Shown piece after piece: positions 26,321 through 39,130 of a stretch of DNA of 64,000 bases. Both the position numbers and the translations under genes were made by a program. How positions within the stretch are numbered: position 1 is the stretch's first letter; every line of letters begins with the position of its first letter. Source of the stretch: Mya arenaria (lineage: Eukaryota; Mollusca; Bivalvia; Myida; Myidae); the NCBI RefSeq assembly GCF_026914265.1, contig NC_069126.1, positions 29,282,854-29,346,853 of the forward strand. Reading direction: 5' to 3'. The notes beneath the pieces were generated by a model. The model did no database searches, was not told the origin of the DNA, and saw only the letters and a list, made by a program, of their open reading frames with translations.

Positions 26321-28022
26321 GATCGTTTACTTGTCTGAAATGAATACGTTTAAACAATAAAATCAAGTGACCTTTTGCCTAGTGTGTTTACCAAAATGTT
26401 TTGAAAATCACAGTGTACTTAGATTTAATAACAGCAAATAGTCCGCTAAAGGTGCGATCTTGACCTAGTTTGATAACTGTTATAACATTTATGTCTAAAT
26501 AATGATAACAACGATTTCCTCACAAAATCTAATAAAATCATGAGATACAAGTTGACTACCTATCAAAACTGTTTGAAGGCTGTTCCATCCAGATTTTTTA
26601 CCTGGAACATTCTTGAACTAAGTACAAGATTCTAGAAAAGGCTTTTCAAAAATTGCTTCCATGATGAAAATACACAAATATTTTTTATCTTACAGTGTTC
26701 AGCTAACAGAAAGGAAGAGAAAACATATCGGTAATCGTTTATGCAAACGTCTTCGTGCCTTACTTTTATTTAAACATTTAATCCGTTCCTATTTGCGGTT
26801 GTTATCATTCAGTTTCAAGCGGTTTACTCGCTGGACACCATTCGTTTTGCCTGATGGGACGTAAAGGTTATTCTTACTCACGCGATTTCGTGCGTTCTTA
26901 ATTTCGTTTAAATCAAGGAGTCAGTAAGACTATTATCTCTAATCATGTGACAACTTTTAATCCAATGAGAACGGCAGAATCAATGATTTAAAAATAATGT
27001 TGTTTTATTACCCTGACATGACATGACCTATACTATAGACCTACACTATATACACTTAAACGAAATGTTGAGGACAACCACAGTATGATAAAACAATTAC
27101 AATAGTTGGTGTTTAGTCTAACGAGGATGGAGAGAACAATGTAAACAGGCAAACAAACAAGAACAACCCAATTCGAAATTGTACAAACAAATATGTTGAT
27201 GTTATATATATATATTATGCAACCGAAAATGCAACTGTGTTTTGATCATATTCACAGCAAATATACGTCATTGATAAATCAACTTTTGCAAATGAAATCA
27301 CTCATTGTAAACAAGTTCATTTTGGGTGTGAAAAGTGAATATTTCTACCAATGAATGTTCTATATATTCTACATAGAATTCACTGTCTTGTATACGTAAT
27401 TACACAATTCCTAGTGCTGCTCGACCACCAAAACCATACATGGGAAGAAAGCTCCACTTGTTAACTTATCAAAAAAACAAGGTAAGGAAAAAAGATTTTT
27501 TCCTTTCTAAAACAAAGATCAATCGGTTGTAAAAAACAAATCGCTTGTGTCGTAAATCATTTTTGTGTATATGCATTATGATTGATTATTATGCAATTTG
27601 TTGGGACTATCATTAAAGTTTAAGTTTGCTTTGCAGAAAGAAGATTTGTTAAAATGTATACACATTTAATGAAAATGTACGAAATAATAAATTTTATACT
27701 TGCAATATATTAGGTCCGAATTTGAGCTTGAAAGATGTTTACACGCACTGACAACATAGATGTACTCGCTCGTGAAACCGGCGCGTATCGTACAAATCGT
27801 GTTTTAGTACCACGATATATGTGGAAAATATTCTCTATACTATTGACATATTTCATATTGCCAGGCAACATGAAAAAGTGTATTGCCATTTTTCAAACGG
27901 TCGTGAGCATGCATATATGTATTACTTGAACAGCAATTCTGTACTGTAATAATTGTTGATGCAATACAAAATGTATGCTTGTTTATACACATGTCATACA
28001 TAATACAACTATATGTGTTTAT

Positions 28023-31000
28023 CTTGTTGTGTCTAAATAAACGTCGCTTCTGTTCTGTTCCTAAGAAGCTTTGAAAATCTCATTTCGGTATTCAAATGAC
28101 CACATTAGGTTTTCTTATATCTAGGATCAATGCAAAATAAAACTGACGCCGATCACCGCTTACAGAATTGGTATACATGAAGTTGAATCGAGTTTAAACG
28201 TCAGCTAGATATAATTCAATAACGTCTTTGATAATTGTTAAATCACTACGTACAATTTGATACGATTCAATTATACTCTATTGAATAATAATCACCTAGT
28301 TATACGTGTCGGTGTATAACAATATAACTATAATAAAATGATTTAAGTAACCTTTTAAACCAAAAATACGGTTATTAATGCGTTATGAAAAAGGTTTGAA
28401 TGGCAATAGCGCCTACTCGGCTGTTTTAGAGGCAAACGTACAAACCAAACCTCGGAGACACGCTCCCTGTTATAAACACTTTCTTGAAGCCACTCACCGT
28501 GACGCAAGAGGAAATCCCTTCGCACCCAGTAAAAAAATCCAGAAAAATATTGAGTTACGCGCCCAGAGATCAACCAAAGCGGTTTTTTTAGGAGCAGATA
28601 TCTCTCTTTGTCCTCAAAAAGTAAGTTCGAGAAAAAATGTGGCAGACATTAAACTTCATGGTGTTTCTTTTCGACACTCGGCAGAAAATATATTTTGAAC
28701 ATAAATCTGCATTCGTTTTACAACCTGGCAATTACCATCAAAAATGCAGTACTAACCGTAAAAACAAAAACATGAGGCCAAACCAAATTAATGTTTCGTT
28801 CCTCGGATTTTTGTCAAAAAAAATTAGAGCGAGCGAGCGAATTTTTTTTTTTTTTTTTTTTATCTTTTTTCATTAAACCAGAAGCGAGCGAAGAGCGAAA
28901 TATATTTTTTTTCTATTAATCAATCTAAATAAGAAATATTGTTTATTAAAATTGCCCTTTAACCCACTTAAATGCATCTTGAACTGAACCTCCTTTAGTA
29001 CCCACATTACTGTATATCGATAAACCAAATTTTCAATATAATTAAAACACGTTTTAAGTATGACGATCATTCATAACATAAAATAAGGCTGCTTTTAGGA
29101 AAAAGTTTTAAACGACTTATATTAATCTACCTGAATCACTTTAACATCATTTGCAACCGTATCAAGACATTCATAAGGACTGATTTCGGATGTTTAAAAA
29201 AATAACAGACTCCATATTCTGTACATTTAAATTTCTTGACTTCGTTTTGATTATTAAAGTAAATGCAATGGCATGTGCTTATCGAAATGATGTTCAGAGT
29301 ACTTTTATGGTCAGTGAGATGTTTTTATAAACCTGGATTATACTGTAAAAAAATAGAAATTAAGTGGATAAACTTAAGTTAGGCTTACCTATTTTTTGAT
29401 CCTTTTGGACCAGCGTTGATACGCTATTTGTGTAAAGATATTTATTTAAAACTGTTGTTTTGTCATTATGTTTGACAAATGACATTGAAACATCAATTTG
29501 GACGAAACAATAAACTATATTCCTGATAATTTAAAATATGTTTTTTAAATAGGAGCGGTAAATCCGCTGAACGAAACATCAATTTGGTGTAACCTAACAC
29601 CTTTTTGGCGGAATAACAGCAAACGTCGCAGACGAGTTTAATTCATACTCATTCTCATTTCTGAAACTTAAGTACCATGAACAAGCATTGTATTAATGCA
29701 TGCAGGCAGTGGTATTTCGATCGATTAATGAACAAATGTGAACTTAAACGTTTTAAATCGCAAGCCAGCTAGCACAGCTTGCAGCATTTGAGAAACCGCT
29801 AAGAGGACTCCGATGAATGCTGTGGAAAACATTTCGAGATTGGACGTGAATTGCTCTTCTGTAACTAAAAGTGTGTAACGAACGATATTAACCCATGTCA
29901 ACATTTTGTGAAACCACATAGAGAAGCCTTTCCATCAGTAAGGGTTTCCTAAAGCACATGTTAACTTATGAACTAGGCGAGAAGGAGAACGTGTATTGCA
30001 GGATTACAAAGTAACACACGTATGCATACCGTGGTATTGATTACAGGATGACATTATCCACACACATTTCATTCAATGGCTAATTTACAAATAAATGTTG
30101 TAGGCATTTCTGAAGGTAATAAGAGCACATAAGAGCATTAATTACTCAACCATTTAACCATTCACTGAAATATAATATCATGCTATTCAACTGATATTGA
30201 AGAGAAACGTTTTAAAGCTATGCTTCCGTTTCAAACCGATTCAGTTTATTACATGTAAATGTTTAAATTGTATAAAATTTGAACCTCGATGATTTATATA
30301 TTTAAACATGTTGAATAAAACATTTTTCAGAAAAGTTCCTCGGTTGATATAAACCATATTTTCTTCAATAAAACACTTTTCAGATATACAAAGTTTAAGC
30401 ATTATCAAAGGTAATAATACGTTAAAAATAAACAAGTGATATATGCACCAAACGAATTAAAAACGACAGAACAGAGAAGGAAGCTATGCATCTTATACTT
30501 TGTCTCGCTTCTGTTTGAAGGTTTATGACAGACTTATGAAGAAGCAAGGGGTAATATGCGTCAGAAGAACGGAAGACGACAGAAAGAACCAGGGGCTGGG
30601 GAGAGATGGGTTGTGGACAGACTGAGACAGTAGAAGAATCATGTTCGTTCTAATTCATATGAAATTATATCTGATTTGTTTAGTTTGAAGAAAGTAGTGC
30701 TGATTGTTGCTGATTGTTATTGTGATGGTAGCGTGTAGTTCAGAAGCACAGTTTCAAAACCAAAAATCGCTTGATATAAACGTGTTTTACCTTTTTAATA
30801 AATCCGATTATAAATATTCCTTAAGTAGATCATAGTTGTGTTTAGATTTAATCACGTGATAACAAGATTTTCAGAAAATATCCACGTGACCTACATTTGA
30901 CCTCATAAAGCGAAAGTTAATTTTGCTTTTATTTTTTCTATTTCAAATGATTGGAAATCTAACAGATAAAAAATGGAATATGTTAATTGTTTTTATTTAT

Positions 31001-31072
31001 TATAATTTATTTTCAATCTAACTGCAATTTGTTTCAACTGAATAAACAATGTGAAACCGATACTCAATTCAG
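28023..31072. other. 3-kb block present only in copy B
   Basis: Homology to copy A stops after GTGTTTAT and resumes at AATCAATC. Inside are a T-run flanked by GAGCGAGCGA (28826-28865), a near-repeat AAACATCAATTTGG at 29488 and 29574, and AT-rich sequence. Open stretches occur on both strands at about 28355-28698, but no family was recognised and no clear splice context was found. No terminal repeats or target duplication are obvious, so an insertion in B and a loss from A are both possible. Confidence 0.6.
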
Positions 31073-31511
31073 AATCAATCATGGTCATGTGATTGCCGAG
31101 TCATTTAATTAGATCATCGTAGTCAGTTTATTCTGGTTGACTTTGGTATGGGGGTTACGCCATAACTTCAATGTGTAGTAAACATCAAAACAATAAATAT
31201 CGACATAAAAGTTATGGAAGCCAGAACTAATGTCCATAATGGCATTGAAATTTACCACAAAGGTCATACCTACATTTTATGACTATTTCCACTCATATTT
31301 TGTTAAACATTTAAACTTGTCGGTCATTATCGCTTGCTGATAACAACGAAATATTTTTCAATAGGTGTCGCAAAATGTACTTCCGGGTTTTGTCAATAAG
31401 TTTGATTACATGTGAAAGTACTCTTAATTTGCCTTATCAAGCTTGGCAAGTGTGTTATACTAATAACTGATAATTAAATGTTAATTAAAAAAACATTTCA
31501 TATCCACTTAC

Positions 31512-31580
31512 CACTTGTAATTCCACATATTAAACCCAGAAACGTTGAACTCTAGATCCGGATGTGTGGGATAAAACAAG
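31512..31580 (-). other. Candidate 5' untranslated exon of HEPN-B
   Basis: This is the copy-B counterpart of the candidate leader exon at 8435-8500. The donor GTG/GTAAG is conserved, as is upstream sequence containing GATCCGGATGTGTG. It lies about 5 kb upstream of the B start codon because of the private insert at 28.0-31.1 kb. Confidence 0.4.
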
Positions 31581-32029
31581 AAACGGTGGCTATGTAACTG
31601 CGCTGTTTGCCAGAGGTCGGTGAATCATTTTCGAGAAGTGTTTACATCCTTTCACTGTGTAGTGTTTAAAAAGCTACGCATCGCAGATTAATGAAGTGTA
31701 ATGGAATAAAGCTAGAAACATTATCGCCATGGGTATTGCATGAACGGTACAGTCACTTGTACATACGTATATATAGGCCATACTAGAATATAGCCGTAGC
31801 TGTGTAGCTAAACGTAGAAAGTCCATTTACAACTTTCAATTCGCAACCCGTGTCACCGTGACCTCTAGTGTGTAGAGGATAACCATTACTTGTATGTAAC
31901 TATTTATCCAATATGATAATGAATGGAAGTCATGTTAGTTCATATAAATGTCATCTAGGAGGAAAATAGGAGTTGTGAAAAGCACGTCACTTTAATTATT
32001 ATATATGTTATAATAAATGATACGGGGGA

Positions 32030-33525
32030 TATCTGTGCGAACCACTACTTTCTTTTTAGCTCAAGCTTACTTCCCTACCGTCCCAAATATGTACCTGCTA
32101 GGTCAACAACCAGAAAACGGATGTCACTATATGCTCAGATCAGACAAAGAACGTATGGAATAGTGTCATTATGCGCAAACTAGTAGGCGCAATGTAATGT
32201 TATTTCAGCTCAAGCCTAGTATATTTATATTCATTGCCCCCCTTCAGCCGTCAACACGTAGGCGGAGTTTTATATATGATCAGTTTAGGTTGTTTGTCCC
32301 AAGTGTTTACTAAGGCGGGGATTACTATATATTCTAGCATACGTCCCGATAAGTGTCCCCAGGGCAAAAACTAATAGGCGGGGATCGCTATATGTACAGT
32401 TAAGGCCTCGCATGTACCTATTATTTTAAGGCGCCAACAAGTTGACGGAGGTTACTACGTATTCAGCTCTGACCTTGTATGAAGATATGAAGATATGATG
32501 TGTACTAGGGACAACCAGTATCTGGAGGTCACCATATATTAGTCTCTGACCTAGTATGTCCCTATTATGTGTCACTTGGGTGACAACCAGTATCCGGATG
32601 TCACTATGTATTAGTCTCTGCCCTAGTATATCCCCATTATGTGTCTACAAGGGCGACGATCAGTCGCCGGAGATCACCATGTATTCATCTCTGACCTAGT
32701 ATGTCCCTACTATGTGTCTACTGGTGCGACAACCAGTAGCTGGAGGTCACCATGTATTCATCTCTGACATTGTATGTCCCTATTTTGTGTCTACTAGTGC
32801 GACAGTCACTATGTATTCATCTTTGACCTAGTATGTCCCTACTATGTGTCTACTAGTGCGACAACCGGTAGCCGGAGGTCACTTTGTTAATCAGCTTTGA
32901 CCTAGTATGTGTCTCCTTAGGCAAAAACCAAAGGCGGAGGTCCCTTTATGTTCAATTTAGGCCTAGTATATTATGTTGTGTCTCCTTAAGCGCTAACCAG
33001 TTGGTGGAAGTAAGTTTATGTTCAGCTCTGGTATAGTATATTTTCATAAGTGTCTCATTGGGCGACAACCAGTAGACGGAGGTTACTATGTATTCAGCTC
33101 TGGTATTGTTAGTGCATTGTATGTGTCTACAAGGGCTGACCAGTAGTCGGAGTTCAGTATGTATTCAGCTTTGACCTAGTTCACCCCTCTACCATGGATA
33201 ACCAGTAGCCGGAGGTCACTATGTATTCAGCTCTGAGCTAGTATATCCCAACTATGTGTCTACTAGGGCGACAACCAGTAGCTGGGGGTCACTATGTCTT
33301 CAGCTCTGACATAGTGTATTTCTATTAAAGCGGCAACCAGTAGGCGGATGTCATTACACGTTAAGCTGAGCCAAAGTAGGTCCCAATTTGTCTTCTCATA
33401 AAACGACAACCAGTAGAAGGAGGTCAATTTATGGTCAGCTCAGCTATAAAGTGTCTCCGAAGGTAACAACCAGTAGGTGGAGATCAATTTATATTCATCT
33501 CAGGGCTTATTTGTTAAGGGCAGGC
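32030..33525. repeat. 72-73 bp minisatellite, copy B (~20 units)
   Basis: This array is homologous to the one at 9.2-12.1 kb and starts with the same left-hand units. Nearly the whole right-hand subtype is missing, so it has about half the units. The flanks (GATACGGGGGATATCTGTG on the left, AGGCAGGGACACAGGTCTTG on the right) are conserved in both copies. Confidence 0.9.
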
Positions 33526-34029
33526 CTTACATAAATATATGCAGCATACCATAGTAAATAGACTCTATATGACCCTAAACTTAGAGGCAGGGACACAGGT
33601 CTTGCCAAGACATGTCGTCTTGGTATGTCGAGCTCATGTCATTCAATTTTGAAATAACTGACACATGCACGGTGAAACTTTGACATGCACTTGTTGGTTA
33701 TAAAAGAAATATGCATGTAATTTAGCACTCCTGTGAAATGATGACATAAACTTTCGTCCACTAAATCAAATTCAAAGATCCATGGTCGTGAAATAAAGTA
33801 AAAGTACTCAATTCATTGTTTGCCTTACTAGCACTATGTTCAGTTAACATACTGTTCTTTTGCTCCTATGAATAGATATGATTTATTCGTTGTGTTTATT
33901 TTCATATATACCTACCATGCTAACATGCAACAACAAATATACCATTTAGATTCGCACTTTCAGAAAACATCACATTCCATCCCAAAAAAATACCATTTTA
34001 TAGCAGATAACGATTTATGAAATGAAAAC

Positions 34030-35060
34030 ACAGTTTTAAATGGGAACCCAAAGTTATATTGCAGGAGACGCTTCCCTTTAAATACGTTATAGTAAGAAGC
34101 CTTTCCTTACAGTGGTCCATTAGTTGCTTTTGTTTCCACTGCATTGGTTTGTGTGTGGCCATTGATTTCAATTGAGTGGTGCATTTGGTGAACTTAAATT
34201 CTCTTACTCTGTGACGCGTTATAGGCGTATCCCTGTAGTTCTCATTGTATCGTGAAACAAAACAAGCATGAGTTCACTGTTTGACAGTTTTGATTAAGAA
34301 CCCAAAGCTGTATTGCAGGAGAAGCTTCCCTTTAAGTACGTTGTATAAGTGACCTACATTTCCACAACAGTGGCTCACTCGTCCTTTGTCTCCATTGCAC
34401 TGATGTGTGTGTGTGGCCGTCACTTCTCTTACTTAATGACGCATTAGAAGCCGCCACATCCCTACGAATCCCATGGTTGGTTTGGGCCATTCGGTTTCGT
34501 TACAGTGTCATTTTAGTGTCATTTCCCTTTCAGTGGTGCGTTATCTGCATTTGATCACCAAAACAGTAGCGCTTCACATCACTTTGGGTCCCTAATTAAT
34601 GCGCGCCAATCCTTCGATGCCTATAAAATGTGACATAAGTAGTCTACGGTTCCTTTACATATAGTCTTTAGATAACTTCGGTTCCAGGTGTGTTAGGGGC
34701 CTTTGGTTCCCTTACTGTATTGTGTTGGTGTTTGTGTTTCTTCTGTTTTGTTTAGTTGCCACGTTAATGTCATTTGACTCCCTTACATAGGGATGATAGG
34801 GACCTTAAGTTCTATTACTGTTAATATAATGGTCGTCGGTTCCTCGACAGTACTGCGTGTTTGGTCATCGCTTTCCTTTAAATTATGAGCCTTTGGTTCC
34901 CTTATTGGAGTGAGTAAGTGTTAGTGTGCCATGAGTTTTATTTAAGTGTCACCTTTATTATCATTCGAGAACAGTACATAGAGGCGCTATGCGCTTTAAA
35001 GGCCTTTATTACAGCGTCGCGTTAGAAGCCTTCATTATAGTTGTGCGTTAGAGGCGTTTC
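34030..35060. repeat. Second, degenerate tandem array, copy B
   Basis: This is the counterpart of 12740-13745, nearly collinear with it and differing by small indels. The 500 bases from here to the end of TRIM2 are AT-rich, conserved between copies, and hold no recognised gene. Confidence 0.6.
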
Positions 35061-35620
35061 GGAACATAATTATGGAGGATCAATTTATAAGATAATAATA
35101 AGAACGTAATATTTTATGAATACTGTAAGGTTTAATACTAACATAATTGTTTGGATAGTATATTTATAAATGAGTGGATGTGTTATCAATGAATGCATCT
35201 ATTATAATAGAATAATACCGCGTTGGCAGCACTTTAAGTTAAGCTTATACAAAAAAGTTAAAGCGAGTCATCAATCAAATTTTTGGTATGTAGATAAATA
35301 TTTCTCATTCTCTTCAGTCCTTACTTCAATAGATTCTACTTTAATTTTTACCAATTATGCAGGCTGGTATAAAGAAAGTCATATAATTTATGAATATATT
35401 GATAATATTATAATAGTGTTGCATATCATTTCATAATACATTCTAAAACAAAATAATGTCCGTCTTTAAGAGTACTTTGTCATTTTAAAACGTAAAATTG
35501 ATTGACAAAATGAACATCAAATTCAAGAATAAACATCCTATCGAATGCTGTTAAACCCAAAGACGAATTATTTTTGAAAATAATAATACTATCAATGTCA
35601 CATAAACTTTTAACATAATT

Positions 35621-37754
35621 TTAGACACCACTTGTTAGTTGGATACAAACACTAGTAATATGATCATTTCCAACAAGGAGACTTGAGGTTTGCTCACTGA
35701 AGCACAATGACTGAGGCTTCGACAAGCCATCAGACTTTCTGACCAATGTGGCCAGCTTCTGTGTGCCCTCCCTGTCAACCTGTATCACAGTGTCCGAACT
35801 AAACCCAGAAACAAACACATGGCCACGGGGACTGATACATAGTCCATTTGGACTTTTCAATTCAGTATCTTCTAATGAAGATAACAATTTTCCAGTTTTA
35901 TCAAGAGTTATCAATTTATTTTTTAAGCCATTTATAACATACATTCTCTCCCCATCAGGACTTAGAACGCACCTTTTAACGGGCAAGCCAATGGATTTGT
36001 CTTCATAAATCTTTGTGATTATATTGCCATTAATGTTGTACTGGTAAAGGGTATTCCCTGAGCTCACACATACAGCTGACCCTGGTGATGGGCAATAGAG
36101 ACGCACCGGTGGTCTGTTGTGAATTTTCTCACTTTCTGTAGCTTTCCTGTGGTTACATTGATGAAGTGGACTTCATGCCGTATAGAATCATTAACAGCTA
36201 CAGCTACTTCCTTTCCAGATATGTGACACAAATCGTATGGAGGAGAAGGAAGAGCACAACTAGCAGTGACGTCATATTGTCTATTCAAATGTTTCACTCT
36301 GCTATTCTTTTTGTCGGCAATCACAAGGTCTCCGCTGGGAAACTCACACAAACCTACGATAGAGGACCTATAATTATCACTTTGTATACCAACATCATAT
36401 TGCTTTAAGGCTAGAGCATTGTATACATGTCCTATTTCGATTTTATCAATGGACCCAAGCACATGCAAGTTTCTGAGAAATGGTTGTAAACTGATGTCAG
36501 ACTTGAAAATTAGTTTTTGTTCAGGCTGTTTCTGCATTTTTTGCACTTGTTCCTCTGCTTTAGTTAGTTTGTCCTGACATCTCCTGTAGCCAAGGTAACA
36601 ATGCATCTCCTTGTGTTTGCCTGTCATTTGCTGAACCTTTTCTATCATGGCCGTCATTTGGTCATTCATGTGAACACAAGCTTCAATATCCGCTTGAACA
36701 ACTGTTTCTAAATTCTTGATCATGCCATCCAACTGTTCAACTGTCGTTTTCTCAAGCTGGTCCAAAATGTCGTTTATTTCTTTGCGGAGAACCTTGACTC
36801 CAGCCAAAATGTTCTTGTATGTGTCCTTCTGTGAGGCTTGATATTTCATTCTATCATTCTTGACCTCATCCAGACTGCTCTTCATTTTGTCCACAGCTCC
36901 TGGCAGCTGCTTGAACTCTTCTGTTTCCAGGAAGTCTCTGGCCAGGTCAGACAGGTGACTGATGCTGCTACACAGCCTAATAAATACATATTTATGCTAA
37001 ATAATAATATCAATATTGGATATTTAATTTTGTTTTGCCAGGATACATATATATGTAAATATATTCTATATCAAAAGGGAAACTGAAATGGAAAACCAGA
37101 ACAGAACAGAACGTATATTAGTTGTTCGTTTGTTTTAATCAACCCCGTGTGTCTAAGAAACAGTCTTCTGTAAATACAAGTCCAAATAGAACTTTTTATT
37201 TTACTTCACATATAATCACTTTTGATCATAATATTTATTGAATGGTCAATAATTACTGCTGACAATCAAATGGTTTTCATGTGTGCACTTGCCAAAAGAC
37301 ACCTGTGGATAACTTATCCAGTGTTTATACAATTCGCTACTGTTTACTATCTTCCACTTAATGCTGCATATTAGAGTTGCTTGATGCGTTTCAAGGTTAT
37401 GGCAACAATGTACATTACAATATTTTATAACAGTGATCACCTGTGGTTGAGAGCTACACAAACGTGGCAGCACACTTCCTGGTGGTCATCGCAGTAGACC
37501 TCCAGCTTGTTGCCATGTTGGTCACATCTGTCCAAGAAAACCCCCGCCCACTTCTGAATGTCATCACGTCCATACACGGTATGTTTTCTATGATATTCAT
37601 TATGTAGCTTTACACACTTGTCACACAGATAATGTTCACACTCTGGACAGAAGTGCCGCGCTTCAATATTTACGTCATTATCCTCACACTTGGAACAACT
37701 GTTGTCATGAACAAGGTCAGACCCCTTGTATAGCGATGCTTCTCCAGTGGCCAT
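35621..37754 (-). pseudogene. TRIM2: B-box/NHL (TRIM-like) gene interrupted by a 2-base insertion
   Basis: Exon 1 is 37754-37441 (314 bases, the same length as in TRIM1). Exon 2 is 36976-35621. The join is phase 2 (CACAG/GTGATC to TTAG/GCTGTG) and is open. The order is two B-box-like zinc modules, a coiled coil of about 120 residues, and a propeller with NHL-like repeats (for example SGDLVIADKKNSRV). The frame is broken by an extra TG near 36066, just after GQLYV, ahead of the last propeller blades, which remain open to 35621. A product truncated in the propeller, or a sequencing/assembly slip in a TG run, are both possible. Confidence 0.8.
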
Positions 37755-37781
37755 GGAGTGTAAACTGAAAATTTCAATATA

Positions 37782-38440
37782 CAGTCAAACCTGGTTGAAC
37801 GGTCACCTGCTTTAAATGGCCACCTGCCTTAACGGGCCACTCCAAATTCCCCCCGTACGTTTTTACTATATAATGTACGTGCATTAACCGGCCAACTGTC
37901 TAACGCGGCCACGGCCACTAATTTTTGTCCCCATGAAGCCATATAATCACTAATTAGGGGCCACTAATCCCTTGTCACTGACACCTCCGCTGATATATTT
38001 TTCCGATACACAGCTTTAATTGCGAATAGAAGTTTACGGAAAAGAACGACGGCCTCGGGTTTTTCCGTCATCCAATGAAAATGAATATTGCATCACACGA
38101 TTGTCATGCGTGTTTACTCATCGAGAAATAATGTTTATTACATGTCGGCGAATGTTTTGATCAGAATTGACACAATTAATGACACAATTAATACGATAAT
38201 TAAATAATAAAGAAGTTTATTATTAAATACCGACAAAAAAAACGGTCATTTTAAATTCACAGTTTGCATTGTCATTTGACGGCGTGAAACGAGTTACGAT
38301 TTTTCTATATTATTTTTCAAAGTGCACGGATTTATATTTCTACGAACGAATAGTCACAATGCATTGTTCTTAATATTTTTTTAACTTTGATTATGGCTGA
38401 ATTTTTTTTTTATCGAAAGTGTTTGTACATGTATATTCAG
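37782..38440. mobile_element. pogo/Tigger-like DNA transposon remnant upstream of TRIM2
   Basis: CAGTCAAACCTGGTTGAACG directly follows a TA. The CAGTcAAACCT terminus with gap-filled GGCCAC/CGGTCACC repeats is typical of pogo/Tigger elements of the Tc1/mariner superfamily. Sequence homologous to other TRIM upstream regions (TCTTTATCTTTTGTGAACCG) resumes near 38437, so about 650 bases are inserted. The far terminus is not recognisable and no transposase frame remains. Confidence 0.6.
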
Positions 38441-38952
38441 CTCTTTATCTTTTGTGAACCGACAAAACTTTGACAGGTTAAAACCAGACAGCGATAAGGT
38501 AAAATTACCGTGGATTCAATCAATAATCTTTTTAGACCTGATTATAACCTTGCGTTTAATGTGTAGATCAGCAAATATATAATGCGCTTATGCATACTGT
38601 GAATACACGTGAAAGCAACGTGTGTTTTCATTTTTTGTAAGGCAATTAAACGATTTAACAATATGAAAACTCTGCACTAATAAAGAATGATCAATATTAT
38701 CGTCCTATTGAACGTTGAAGAAGTTAACAGTTGGTAAAAGAGTTGTCAAGCATTAAGAATGTTCACTTAACGATACAATTAGAAAAAAAAATTGAGAGTA
38801 GAAACATTTTTATCAACTTTTACCGGGTCATATCTTACTAAATTACAACTAAACAGTCCTTATGTTTGACACAATAGGTTGGCAATATCAGTTTAGTGAT
38901 TTTACTCCTTTGGGTTGAGTATAAAAAACTGGCCGGACCGGTCCAGTTTCAA

Positions 38953-39130
38953 AGTCAAAGTCAAACACCGTTTATTCACTCATACCATAAACATGGCAAA
39001 TGAGGTCATATACAAAACATATATACATTGCGACAGATACATTGTTAAATTCAAACTACAATTCATATGATACCCGATACAGGTATCGGTCAGTCATTCA
39101 CATGAGATCAGAAAACATAATATTGAGAAA
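38953..39130 (-). mobile_element. Probable LINE 3' tail
   Basis: On the minus strand the sequence reads GAATAAACGGTGTTTGACTT followed by further TTTGAC repeats (38945-38970). This resembles a non-LTR retrotransposon 3' end with a short tandem tail. No reverse-transcriptase coding remains. The upstream limit is a guess. Confidence 0.4.

Larger units (their letters stand above)
17351..26334 (-). pseudogene. HEPN-B: duplicate HEPN gene with a premature stop
   Basis: Nine exons are visible on the minus strand: 26334-25765 (ATG 26320), 23128-23051, 21822-21697, 21351-21262, 21070-20846, 20177-19941, 19668-19599, 19362-19318 and 17428-17351. Phases run 1,1,1,1,1,1,2,2,2 and all joins are consistent. 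The HEPN motif RNKLCH is kept. Exon 5 has a GAA-to-TAA change relative to HEPN-A (near 20983), which would cut the protein after the first part of exon 5. Exon 1 lacks about 15 residues in frame. Exons 6-9 encode an unrecognised region (for example KVCVYHPSSYIERG-like sequence) followed by a Lys/Pro/Glu-rich linker. Reading past the exon 9 donor gives a stop within about 12 codons, which could be an alternative end. A truncated HEPN-only product is possible. Confidence 0.75.
20171..37780. repeat. Segmental duplication, copy B
   Basis: This is the partner of copy A, in direct (tandem) orientation, with the same gene order on the minus strand. Private blocks visible by comparison are about 23663-24375 (two hairpins), 26623-27215 and 28023-31072. 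The first minisatellite is roughly half as long as in A. The interval 16.9-20.17 kb between the copies holds the 3' exons of HEPN-B, which for copy A would lie left of the window. Confidence 0.9.
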
